Source: Bifidobacteriaceae bacterium (GTDB lineage: Bacteria; Actinomycetota; Actinomycetes; Actinomycetales; WQXJ01). Taken from it: a DNA stretch of 6,340 nt. The notes under the pieces are model-generated. The model searched no databases. It saw nothing but the letters and a program-made list of their open reading frames with translations, and had not been told where the DNA came from. Made by a program: the position numbers and the translations under genes. Shown here piece after piece: positions 1 to 5,700 of this stretch. Each line of letters begins with the position of its first letter. Position 1 is the stretch's first letter. The stretch is taken from positions 1-6,340 of the forward strand of contig JAISCU010000107.1 of NCBI GenBank assembly GCA_031265345.1, given 5' to 3'.

Positions 1-369
1 CCGGTAACCGTTGTATGCCGTGCTCGCGACTGCCGCCGCCGCGCTCACTACTCCACACACACCAGCGGTGGCAACCACGCAGGCGGCCGCGGCGACCACG
101 CCCACCGCTGCCACGGCCCGTTTGATCCACTTGCGCCAAGCGAACATGCCAGTGAGGTCGCTGGTGCCGATGGGGTCTTGGGGGTAGGCGTAGACAGTGG
201 TGTTGCCGCCGGGGACCGGGTCGGGCGAGGTGAACAGGCCAGTCACCGGGTTGTACAGCCTCGCTCCCATCAGCAGCAGGCCGACCTTCGTGACCGCCCG
301 CTGCTTGGCGCCCAGCCAGCCGTAGCCCAAGGCGGACGTCACCGCGAACCGGCCGGTCTCCGGGTTGCC
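1..369 (-). pseudogene. RHS protein remnant, C-terminal third: end of RHS core plus start of variable pre-toxin region (runs off window)
   Basis: This is the continuation, in the same frame, of the RHS reading frame after the TAA at 370-372; it stays open for 123 codons to the window edge. It begins GNPETGRFAV and contains the RHS-core end signature: GYGWLGAKQRA, then GARLYNPVTGLFTSPDP, then YAYPQDPIGTSDLTG. In RHS proteins this block closes the beta-cage, and what follows is the exchangeable toxin tip. Here the tip starts (positions 141 to 1) with a basic AWRKWIKR stretch and a long Ala/Val-rich hydrophobic run. That is typical of pre-toxin helices thought to help toxin delivery or processing. 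The toxin domain itself is outside the window, so its activity cannot be named. The segment has no start codon or ribosome binding site of its own that I would trust, so it is probably not translated unless the upstream stop is read through. Confidence 0.75.
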
Positions 370-372
370 TTA
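370..372 (-). other. In-frame TAA interrupting the RHS core
   Basis: The codons read GAC GAG TAA GGC AAC CCG. The frame before (SYATWDE) and after (GNPETGRFAV) is one continuous RHS core, and family members have Tyr between Glu and Gly here. A single third-position change of TAC or TAT to TAA is the simplest explanation. Confidence 0.75.
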
Positions 373-1170
373 CTCGTCCCAGGTCGCGTACGAATCGATG
401 CCCTCGGGGGCGGCCCCGTTGGCGGGGATCGTGACAGTCGAGACCACGTCGCCGTGCGGGTCCGCCAGGGTCAGCCTCGCGGGTTGGCCGGTAGTGGCCT
501 CCACTCCCAGGTCCCCGCCGATCGAAGTCTCGTACCGCGTCACTGTGGTGGTGCCCCCAGACGCGGTCTCGACCCAGTCGGGATTGTCCGAGCCGTCGGT
601 GTAGTGTCGTTTCACAACGGTCTTCTGCGCGGCCGAGCCCGCCCCGGACCAAGCCTTCCCCACCGCCGTCTCGACCGAACGCCGCCCTGCCGGATCGAGC
701 GTGTACTCCGCCGTTGTGCCGCCTTGGACCAGGGCGCGGGCAGAATCGTCCGCGTAATAGCTGATCGCCAGGTTCCCGGCCGCGGCTCCGCCAGGAGTGT
801 CGATACCAGGAATCGCCGTTTGGCGACCCAAGCCGTCGTACACATAGGCCCCTTGCCCGCCCGTGCCGGTCTGCACCCGGTCGGCCGAATCGTGAGTCCA
901 AGTCTTCGACACGGTGCCGCCTTGCCCGCACACCTGGCCGCCTGCGCCTTGATTGGTCACCTGCCCGGTGCGGTTCCCATTCGCGTCGAAACTGTACGCC
1001 ACGCGTCGGCAGGTGGCCTTCCCGGCCTCCTCAACGCCCGCGACGTCGACGCCGGACAGACGACCAGCGCGGTCGTACCGATAAGTCCGGGCGTGGGTCG
1101 ACTTGGCCGGTAGAACCCCGGCCGCCTGATCCGAGACTCCGGTCATTCTCCCGGTCGCGTCGCGGGCCAT
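370..1170 (-). pseudogene. RHS/YD-repeat protein remnant, middle segment, ending at a premature TAA
   Basis: The 266 codons from the ATG at 1170 are RHS core. YD-type repeats include RYDRAGRLSG (residues 31-40), FDANGNRT (61-68) and YDGLGRQT (111-118). They are followed by the GNLAISYYADDSARALVQGG and YTLDPAGRR block and by LTLADPHGDVVSTVTIP, which leads into SYATWDE. RHS cores of this kind continue with Tyr-Gly-Asn-Pro; here the codon after DE is TAA and Gly-Asn-Pro follows directly, so a Tyr codon (TAC or TAT) has probably become a stop. The true reading frame enters from upstream of the ATG: reading back gives SNSKPLLGWD in frame, so the ATG is an internal Met and not a start. RHS proteins are large secreted or surface toxins used against neighbouring cells. 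This segment alone should be non-functional. A sequencing or assembly error is the alternative to real decay. Confidence 0.8.
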
Positions 1171-1201
1171 GTCCCAGCCCAGCAGCGGCTTGGAGTTCGA
1201 T

Positions 1202-1214
1202 CCCCCGTCCGGTA
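1202..1214 (-). other. Site of a one-base frameshift in the RHS remnant
   Basis: On the minus strand this stretch contains TAC CGG ACG GGG GAT. Adding one G to the five-G run (1202-1206 as C on the plus strand) gives YRTGGSNSKPLL. Adding one C after TAC instead gives YPDGGSNSKPLL. Either repair joins the two RHS frames, so the lesion lies here but its exact base cannot be fixed. The G run makes a homopolymer slip, real or technical, the likeliest cause. Confidence 0.7.
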
Positions 1215-1946
1215 GCCGAGCCCTTTCAGGTGTCCCGTCTCGTCGTACTGATTGGACTGCGTCAACCCGCCCGGCATGGTCTGCGACACGAGGTTAGCGG
1301 CCGCGTCGTAGGCGGCCGTGAAGGTCCCCACGCCCGAGATGGCCACCGACGTGGGCAGGCCCCTGCGCTCGGTGGACGAGTCGTAGGTCGTGGTGACGGT
1401 CGACTTGGGCGAGACGGTCTTGGACACCCGTCCGGCGGCATCGTACTCGGTGGTTGTTTTGGCGCCATCCGAGTTGGTGTAGGACGCGACGCGGCCCCAG
1501 GCGTCGTAACCCGTGGACACGCGGCCAGTCTCTTTGCCGTCCACCAACGCGACTGTGGCGGTCTGCAGCCAGGTGGCTGAGTCGTAGACGTTCTTCTTCA
1601 CCGGAATCGCCGCCGAATTCGCCAGGCCAACGGTCGCGGTCGCCACCGTGCCAACCGCGCCGTCGGCCAAGAAGGTAGTGCTGACAGTTCTGGCGGCACC
1701 GTTCGCGCCGGTCTCGACCACTTTGGCCGGCACTCCCCAGACCGAATACTCCGAGGTGGTAGTGCTGACCCAGGCCTCGCCCGACTTGGCCGGACCGGCC
1801 GGGTAGAGGGCGCAGACTTGGCCCGCCCTTTGGGCATCCCCCGATGCATCCTTCGCTCCTTTGAGAATATTGTGGCCATCGTCCTGGAGCGAACTGCAAT
1901 CACTTTGCCTGACGGGTCCGCCAATTCCAAACCCGCAGGTCAACAG

Positions 1947-1960
1947 TTGCACGATGCCGC
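1947..1960 (-). repeat. Dispersed repeat core, copy 1 (GCGGCATCGTGCAA)
   Basis: The minus strand carries GCGGCATCGTGCAA. The same 14 bases recur at 2980-2993 on the minus strand, and the first 13 recur at 2206-2218 on the plus strand. Flanking bases are not conserved with those copies. It lies in the non-RHS stretch just upstream of the RHS remnant. Confidence 0.4.
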
Positions 1961-2022
1961 GCGCGGGCTCCGGCACGCACGGCGGCCAGCACTCGGGCCG
2001 CCTTCGCCGCTCCCATGTCTTC

Positions 2023-2042
2023 TCAGGGACTAAAGTCCTCAT
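2023..2042. promoter_or_regulatory. DevR/DosR-like palindromic binding site (candidate)
   Basis: The plus strand reads AGGGACTAAAGTCCTC around 2025-2040, with a perfect GGACT-AA-AGTCC palindrome. The published mycobacterial DosR (DevR) consensus is TTSGGGACTWWAGTCCCSAA; I count 16 of 20 positions matching, including all of the GGGACTWWAGTCC core. DevR-type NarL-family response regulators control hypoxia, NO and redox responses in many actinobacteria, and related sites occur outside Mycobacterium. The site sits between the transporter operon and the RHS remnant, next to a CRP-like site. No intact gene with a convincing start lies just downstream in either direction, so its target is unknown. 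Function is inference from the motif. Confidence 0.45.
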
Positions 2043-2052
2043 GACGCCCGCA

Positions 2053-2068
2053 TGTGAGGAAGCTCACA
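2053..2068. promoter_or_regulatory. CRP/GlxR-family palindromic binding site (candidate)
   Basis: TGTGA-GGAAGC-TCACA matches both five-base half-sites of the CRP-family consensus TGTGA-N6-TCACA exactly. In actinobacteria, cAMP-responsive CRP homologues (GlxR in Corynebacterium, Cmr/CRP in Mycobacterium) bind this motif near promoters. Its centre is 28 bases from that of the DevR-like palindrome. No obvious -10 element or intact target gene is visible, so this looks like a regulatory region that has lost, or been separated from, its gene. Confidence 0.5.
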
Positions 2069-2197
2069 GCATTCACTGGAACTCCACTCGGCCGGGCCGT
2101 ATGCGGTTCCCGGTGCGCGGGAGCATGCGCGCATCAGGGACCACAGACCTAGGCGGTGCGCTGCCCACACGCGACGGCGGTGACTCTGATCGCGTGG

Positions 2198-2222
2198 CCG
2201 ACCGAGCGGCATCGTGCATATG
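2198..2222 (+). repeat. 25-base dispersed repeat, left copy (inverted relative to 5542-5566)
   Basis: The plus strand begins CCGACCGAGCGGCATCGTG and ends CATATG. The minus strand at 5566-5542 matches at 23 of 25 positions (A for G and G for T). The two copies face each other and bracket the ABC transporter pair. The internal core GCGGCATCGTGCA also occurs at 1948-1960 and 2981-2993. It could be a regulator site, the end of a mobile or recombined segment, or a genome-wide repeat. Confidence 0.45.
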
Positions 2223-2244
2223 CGGCCGAGGCCCGGCCAGCCGC
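2222..2244 (-). terminator. Possible GC-rich terminator hairpin behind the ATPase
   Basis: Starting at the last base of the TAG stop, the minus strand can form an 8-bp stem GCGGCTGG / TCGGCCGC (two G-U pairs) with a 7-base loop. There is no U tract after it. Intrinsic terminators lacking U tails are proposed in actinobacteria, but GC-rich DNA makes such hairpins common by chance. Confidence 0.25.
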
Positions 2245-2954
2245 TACCCCACCGCGGCCAATCCGACCACCGGGGCCGCCTCACACTCAGGATCGCCATC
2301 CGGGGCACCAACCGAATCGCGCCCCAAGTCCACCGTCACGTCCGCGCGCGCCGCCAAGTCGGGGTCGTGGGTGGCGACGACCACCGTGCAGCCCGCCGCC
2401 GCCTGCCCTTCCAGCAGATCGATCACCATCCGTTGGTTGGCCGCGTCGAGCGATGCCGTGGGCTCGTCCGCGAACAGCACCGAGGCGTTCTTGTACATGG
2501 CCCGCGCCACCCCGAGGCGCTGCTTCTCGCCGCCCGACAGCTGCGCGGCCAGGTCGGTGTCGCGCCCGGACAGCCCCACGGCATCGAGCGCGCAGGCGGC
2601 CTTGCGCCGGTCGCCGCCGGCCCTGCGACCCAGCAGCCCCAGCGCCATCGTGACGTTGAAGGCGACCGACTCCTCCTCCACTATCCCGTGGTCCTGCAAT
2701 ATGAACGCTGCCTGGTCGCGCCAAAAGCCCCTGCGCCGCCGCAGCATCCAGCCTTGCGCGGGCTGCCCGTCGAGCCGGACCTCGCCGCCGGTCGGGCGCA
2801 CCAGCAGGCCCAGCACCTGCAGCAACGTCGTCTTGCCGCAGCCGGACGGCCCGACTAGGGCGGTCATCGTCCCCGGCGCGCACGTCAAGGTCGCCGCTTC
2901 CAGCACCGGCCGCCGGCCGATCATCACCGATATGTCCAGGGCGTCGATTCGCAT
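2244..2954 (-). CDS. ABC transporter ATP-binding protein, lactococcin-972-type bacteriocin export/immunity group
   Basis: A complete 236-residue nucleotide-binding subunit with all catalytic motifs in order: Walker A GPSGCGKTT (35-43), Q-loop FILQDHGIVEEESVAFN (Gln87), signature LSGGEKQRLGVARA (139-152), Walker B SVLFADEP (158-165, Glu164 catalytic), D-loop ASLD (167-170) and switch His196 in VVVATHDPD. It should hydrolyse ATP on the cytoplasmic face and drive the permease encoded just upstream. The acidic HGIVEEESVAFN after the Q-loop resembles the Gln-x(n)-Leu/Ile-Val/Ile-Glu-x-Glu-Ser/Thr-Val-x-x-Asn pattern I associate with the lactococcin 972 transporter group; more generally this is the MacB/LolD-like class that pairs with FtsX-type permeases. 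The start at 2954 follows a good ribosome binding site. A further in-frame start at 3113 would add 53 low-complexity residues and overlap the permease gene, so I reject it. Substrate is unknown: peptide export, immunity or peptide sensing are all possible. Confidence 0.9.
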   Translation of the reverse strand: MRIDALDISVMIGRRPVLEAATLTCAPGTMTALVGPSGCGKTTLLQVLGLLVRPTGGEVRLDGQPAQGWMLRRRRGFWRDQAAFILQDHGIVEEESVAFNVTMALGLLGRRAGGDRRKAACALDAVGLSGRDTDLAAQLSGGEKQRLGVARAMYKNASVLFADEPTASLDAANQRMVIDLLEGQAAAGCTVVVATHDPDLAARADVTVDLGRDSVGAPDGDPECEAAPVVGLAAVG

Positions 2955-3085
2955 GTCTGGTTCCCTTCCTCTGAATCCTTTGCACGATGCCGCCTGGCCA
3001 GGCAGGCAGCCCCCTCCAGGGCGCGGACGGCCCGGCACCGCGCCAGGTCCGTCATGGTTTGGGTGGTCGCTGTCGGGCCGGTCAT
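2924..3085 (-). CDS. Possible small ORF (53 aa) in the permease-ATPase gap, unknown
   Basis: The permease stop is followed after two bases by an ATG (TGA-CC-ATG) opening a 53-codon frame that ends inside the ATPase gene, overlapping it by 31 bases. The protein starts MTGPTATTQTMTDLARCRAV and continues with a basic Ala/Arg-rich stretch that could be helical. Over its first 32 codons third positions are G or C in 29, above its first and second positions, as in real genes here; after that the frame runs through the ATPase ribosome binding site and loses this bias. There is no signal peptide and no recognised domain, and it does not resemble a lactococcin-972-type precursor. It may instead be plain spacer; I consider it more likely not a gene. 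Confidence 0.2.
   Translation of the reverse strand: MTGPTATTQTMTDLARCRAVRALEGAACLARRHRAKDSEEGNQTCESTPWTYR
2963..2972 (-). promoter_or_regulatory. Ribosome binding site fixing the ATPase start
   Basis: AGAGGAAGGG on the minus strand, with the AGGAAGG core ending nine bases before the ATG at 2954. It decides for this start over an upstream in-frame start at 3113. Confidence 0.7.
2980..2993 (-). repeat. Dispersed repeat core, copy 2 (GCGGCATCGTGCAA), just upstream of ATPase RBS
   Basis: Identical over 14 bases to 1947-1960 and over 13 to the plus strand at 2206-2218. It lies in the gap between permease and ATPase, seven bases upstream of the ribosome binding site. Its place directly before a start region would suit a translational or transcriptional control element, but nothing else supports that. 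Confidence 0.4.
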
Positions 3086-3087
3086 GG

Positions 3088-5310
3088 TCAGGCCCGCCTC
3101 GAGTTGACGGCACCGAAGACCGCGCGTGCCGCCCGTACGTGGGCCGCCCAGCCGACGCCCACCGCGACCGCCGCCACCAGGCAGGTCACCGCCAGGCCAG
3201 CCGCGACCAGCCCGCCGCCGTCCCGGTCGGGGCGTCCCAGGCCGGTCCGGCCGCTGTAGGCCAACCACACGCAGACCAAGGCGACGAACGCGACCCGCGA
3301 CCACAGCTCGGACAAGGCCCGGCCGCGAGTGATCCGCGACCATGACCAGCCGCTCAACGCCAGGCCGTGATCACGACGAGCGTGCCGGGTCGCGGCAATG
3401 AAAGCGCTGGTCGCGGCCGCGACAGCGAGCGCCGCGACCATCGCGGCGAAAGCCGCGCCCATCATCCAGGCGAAGACGGCGGCGTAGCGGGCGGACAGGA
3501 TTCCGGATTCGGCCATGCGCTGGGGGTAGACCTGGTCGGCCAGGCCGTTGGCATTGATCAAGGCGCGAGTGGCGTCGAGGCCGCTGAATGTCAGGCTGGA
3601 CTGCGACGCCAGCGAGGCCAGGCTGAAACCTCTGATCTGGGTCAGGTCTTCAATCACGACCAACACGGCGCTGGACACGAAACGCATGTCGGCCGTGCCG
3701 CCCTGGCGGACCATCGGGAGCTCGTCGGCCCCGGAATAGACCCACAGTTCGACCCGGTCCAGCAGGTCGCCGCCGGGCTCGCCAGTGCCGGGCTGGCCGC
3801 CGCCGGGCTGGCCGCCGCCAACCGGCTCACCTCCGGCCAGCTCGCCCCCAGGCGACGCGTCGCTGGACGGATTGGGTCCGGGTTCGTTCATCAATAGGTC
3901 GAGTTCGCCACCGATGTCCTCGACGAGCAGCGGATGCAATTCGCTCGGCTGGACTCGCCTCATGCCCTCGCGCGCCTCGCCGTTGGCCGTGAACCCGGCC
4001 AGTTCCATCCAGACGGGGTTGACGAATCCCAGGCCGTCGGCACCGCCGAGCACCTTCTCGGCGGGCTCCTCCAGCAGGGGCCGGGCCCAGGAGAACAGTT
4101 CCGTGTCCTGGAACATCGACAGCGCCGCCGCGCCCGCGGGCTGCGCTTCCGCCACCAGTTGGGCGACCGCCGCGTCCACCGCGGTCGAATCCCCGATCAA
4201 GGAATGACCCGTGAACACCAACTCCGTCTGGTCCGCGAACCGGTTCCAGGCCCCTTGCGTGGTCGCGGAATCCCGCGATTGCGCCAACGCGCCCCAAGCG
4301 GGCGAGGCCACTCCCACCACCAGCGCGAACGCCGCGAACGCGACCACTTTGGCGGGCCGCGCCAAAGCCCTCGCGGCCGGGACGCGGTTGGCGATCATGT
4401 CCACCGACGGCCGGGCCGCAAGGGCCACCAAGGCTCCCGCCAGGGCCGCACCGACCAGCACCAGGGCGCCCAACACCGCCAGGGCCGTCGAATAGAACCC
4501 CCAGAACGCCCAGCCCCAGACGATTCCCACGGCGACCCCCGTGACCGCCCAGACCGCGAGGGCGCCGGCCGCGACCGGTGCCAGGAAACCGGCCATGTCC
4601 TCCCGGTCCACCCGCCTCGCCGAGGCGCCGTTCAACGTCCGGATCGCCCTGGACCGGGCCCGCGCCGTGAACCAGGCCAAGGCCGCAGCCGCCATCAGGA
4701 TGATCGCCGCCGCCACCACCGCCAGCACCGCGGGCTTCAACACGAGCGGCGCCAGAGTCCTCAACGACGGCTTGAACCAGTCCTGGCCGATCCCTTCAGC
4801 GTCCAACCAGCCCCGGAAGTCCTCCAGATCGGGGGCGTCACCGGTCACGAAGTAGCCGCCCGAGGGTGGCGATTCCTCCAGGTGGTCCAGGTCCGCGCGG
4901 CGCGAGTCGGCCTGGACTCCGAAGCGGGGCAGGACCTCCGGCAGGTCACTCGCCACATCCAACGGCACGATCAGTTGGCCTCCCGCGCTGGCTGCCCGAC
5001 CGCCCTTCTCTCCACCGCCAGCACCGCCTTGGTCGCTCGCACCGTCGCCTTCGCCGCCCGCTCCCGCGCCGCCATCCAGGTCCGGCACCACTTTGACCAG
5101 ACCCAGCGCGAATCGCTGGTTGGCCTCCACCAAGTCCCGCAGTTGTTGGCGCCCGTCCCCGGTGCCAGGGTCGAACGTCAGCCAAGCCTGCTCGCTGGCC
5201 CGCAAGGCCACTGGGGACCGCTCATCGGTCAGCGAGGTCACCATCCCGGCCAGCAGCGCCATCAGCGCGAACACCACCGCTGACATTCCCGCAACTATCC
5301 GTCGCGACAT
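3088..5310 (-). CDS. FtsX-like ABC transporter permease, bacteriocin-associated integral membrane (putative immunity) protein type
   Basis: A 740-residue membrane protein, partner of the downstream ATPase. Predicted helices from hydrophobicity: 9-26, 189-213, 241-265, 272-298, 320-343, 608-638, 668-687 and 700-724. This gives two four-helix halves, each with a large outside domain (27-188 and 344-607). Each half has a basic cytoplasmic loop of FtsX type after its first helix of the inner group: RSRAIRTLNGASARR (219-233) and RHARRDHGLALSGWSW (642-657). The first loop, with its LNG, is much like the loops of the bacteriocin-associated seven-helix family (DUF1430-like) that sits beside lactococcin 972-type genes. 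Such pairs are thought to export a bacteriocin or protect the producer; for this protein that is inference. Oddities are two Gly-rich low-complexity inserts in the outside domains (79-110 and 477-515). The ATG at 5310 gives a short basic N-terminus (MSRRIVAG) before a signal-anchor helix. Its ribosome binding site is poor (a G run about six bases upstream), and Met9 is an alternative start. A general MacB-like exporter is the other reading. Confidence 0.82.
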   Translation of the reverse strand: MSRRIVAGMSAVVFALMALLAGMVTSLTDERSPVALRASEQAWLTFDPGTGDGRQQLRDLVEANQRFALGLVKVVPDLDGGAGAGGEGDGASDQGGAGGGEKGGRAASAGGQLIVPLDVASDLPEVLPRFGVQADSRRADLDHLEESPPSGGYFVTGDAPDLEDFRGWLDAEGIGQDWFKPSLRTLAPLVLKPAVLAVVAAAIILMAAAALAWFTARARSRAIRTLNGASARRVDREDMAGFLAPVAAGALAVWAVTGVAVGIVWGWAFWGFYSTALAVLGALVLVGAALAGALVALAARPSVDMIANRVPAARALARPAKVVAFAAFALVVGVASPAWGALAQSRDSATTQGAWNRFADQTELVFTGHSLIGDSTAVDAAVAQLVAEAQPAGAAALSMFQDTELFSWARPLLEEPAEKVLGGADGLGFVNPVWMELAGFTANGEAREGMRRVQPSELHPLLVEDIGGELDLLMNEPGPNPSSDASPGGELAGGEPVGGGQPGGGQPGTGEPGGDLLDRVELWVYSGADELPMVRQGGTADMRFVSSAVLVVIEDLTQIRGFSLASLASQSSLTFSGLDATRALINANGLADQVYPQRMAESGILSARYAAVFAWMMGAAFAAMVAALAVAAATSAFIAATRHARRDHGLALSGWSWSRITRGRALSELWSRVAFVALVCVWLAYSGRTGLGRPDRDGGGLVAAGLAVTCLVAAVAVGVGWAAHVRAARAVFGAVNSRRA
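3788..3817 (-). repeat. Tandem 15-base repeat inside permease gene (x2)
   Basis: On the plus strand the unit CCGGGCTGGCCGCCG occurs twice without interruption; on the coding strand it gives the Gly-Gly-Gln-Pro-Gly pattern of the second low-complexity insert. Units of 15 bases keep the frame, so copy number could change by slippage without breaking the gene. Confidence 0.7.
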
Positions 5311-5700
5311 CGAAACCCCCGATTCGTATGATCCCGGCCAGCCCAGTGAGCACCCAAGTGCCCGGCTCGACCGGTCCTATGCACAGCCTATGAGCCCCAG
5401 GCCCGCGAGTCGTCCTGCCCCGGTACGAACCTCCGACGGCCGCCATCCTTCGCAAGCAGTACCCGCCGCCCCGCCCGGTCGTCCCGCCATCGAGCCGCGG
5501 TCGGGTCAGCCCCGACTCCGGTCCCGTCAGGGCGTTCAGTCCATATGCCCGATGCCGTTCGGTCGGGTCCCGGCGCCACGACAGCAACGTCTCTCCCCGA
5601 GTTCGAGGCGGATCCTTCCCCCCTCGGGTCCCGCGCGTCCGGAGAGCGGCCGCCGCACGCATGTGGCGAAGCCCAGCGGGACTCGGGATGCCGGGCGTAG
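5311..5700. other. Gene-free upstream region of the transporter operon
   Basis: No frame of 390 bases on either strand shows a domain, a signal peptide or a convincing ribosome binding site. I searched the minus strand for a short secreted peptide of the lactococcin 972 kind before the permease and saw none; the longer frames are Arg/Pro/Gly-rich, as expected of GC-rich non-coding DNA. The operon promoter should lie here, but I see no clear -35/-10 pair. A weak inverted repeat (GGGCAC-TTGG-GTGCTC on the minus strand, near 5349-5364) lies about 40 bases upstream of the ATG. The right copy of the 25-base repeat is at 5542-5566. Confidence 0.5.
5542..5566 (-). repeat. 25-base dispersed repeat, right copy
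   Basis: The plus strand starts CATATGCCCGATGCCG and ends GGTCGG. It is the inverted counterpart of 2198-2222 with two mismatches. It sits 232 bases upstream of the permease start, so it could be an upstream operator or the right boundary of the segment carrying the transporter. Confidence 0.45.

Larger units (their letters stand above)
1143..2042 (-). pseudogene. RHS/YD-repeat protein remnant, 5'-truncated upstream segment with a 3' frameshift
   Basis: RHS similarity is clear from about residue 65 of this frame (near position 1850), beginning DASGDAQRAGQVCALYPAG, then EYSVWGVPAKVVETGA. YD repeats follow: GYDAWGRVASYTNSDG (178-193), EYDAAGRVSKTV (199-210), AAYDAAANLVSQTMPGGL (243-260) and QYDETGHLKGLGYR (265-278). 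After that the frame turns into unrelated sequence (ending RPGE) and stops at 1143, while the RHS sequence resumes in another frame as SNSKPLLGWDMARD. One missing base between about 1202 and 1214 explains this. The first 64 codons (2042 to about 1851) show no RHS character and include Arg/Pro/Cys-rich stretches, so the ATG at 2042 is probably not a genuine start. A short ELADPSGKVIAV reading at 1927-1892 in a different frame might be a further shifted RHS piece, but this is weak. The hundreds to thousands of N-terminal residues usual for RHS proteins are absent, because the ABC transporter lies upstream. Confidence 0.75.
2043..2243. other. Gene-free stretch between ATPase stop and RHS remnant
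   Basis: No open frame here shows a recognisable domain or a ribosome binding site on either strand; plus-strand frames running through it are shadows of the ATPase gene. It holds the CRP-like palindrome and one 25-base dispersed repeat; the DevR-like palindrome abuts its left edge. Read with the non-RHS sequence at about 1891-2042, the region without supported coding is around 350 bases. It may be the junction where the RHS fragment was joined to unrelated DNA. Confidence 0.5.

Noticed and set aside
178..1113. Long plus-strand open frame opposite the RHS remnant
   Set aside because: Its Arg/Gly/Val-rich product has no domain; the minus strand carries clear RHS motifs, so this is a GC-rich shadow.
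2992..3003. Perfect palindrome GCCTGGCCAGGC
   Set aside because: No loop, no partner copy, and such short GC palindromes are expected in this composition.
2955..3113. Longer ATPase with 53 extra N-terminal residues
   Set aside because: The extra part is Pro/Gly/Asp-rich, lacks ABC features, overlaps the permease end, and a good ribosome binding site favours 2954.
1861..3345. 494-codon plus-strand frame across the ATPase gene
   Set aside because: Product is a Ser/Pro/Arg-rich mixture without motifs, antisense to an ATPase with every ABC motif in place.
3934..5283. 449-codon plus-strand frame opposite the permease
   Set aside because: Arg/Gln/His/Gly-rich shadow of the membrane protein; no domain or ribosome binding site.
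5335..5400. Promoter candidates for the permease (TTGGGT and CATACG-like boxes)
   Set aside because: Spacing and box quality are poor, and the -10-like box would fall almost on the ribosome binding site.
5377..5490. 37-codon minus-strand frame upstream of the permease as a possible bacteriocin precursor
   Set aside because: It lacks an N-terminal signal peptide, a ribosome binding site and lactococcin 972 features; its sequence looks random.
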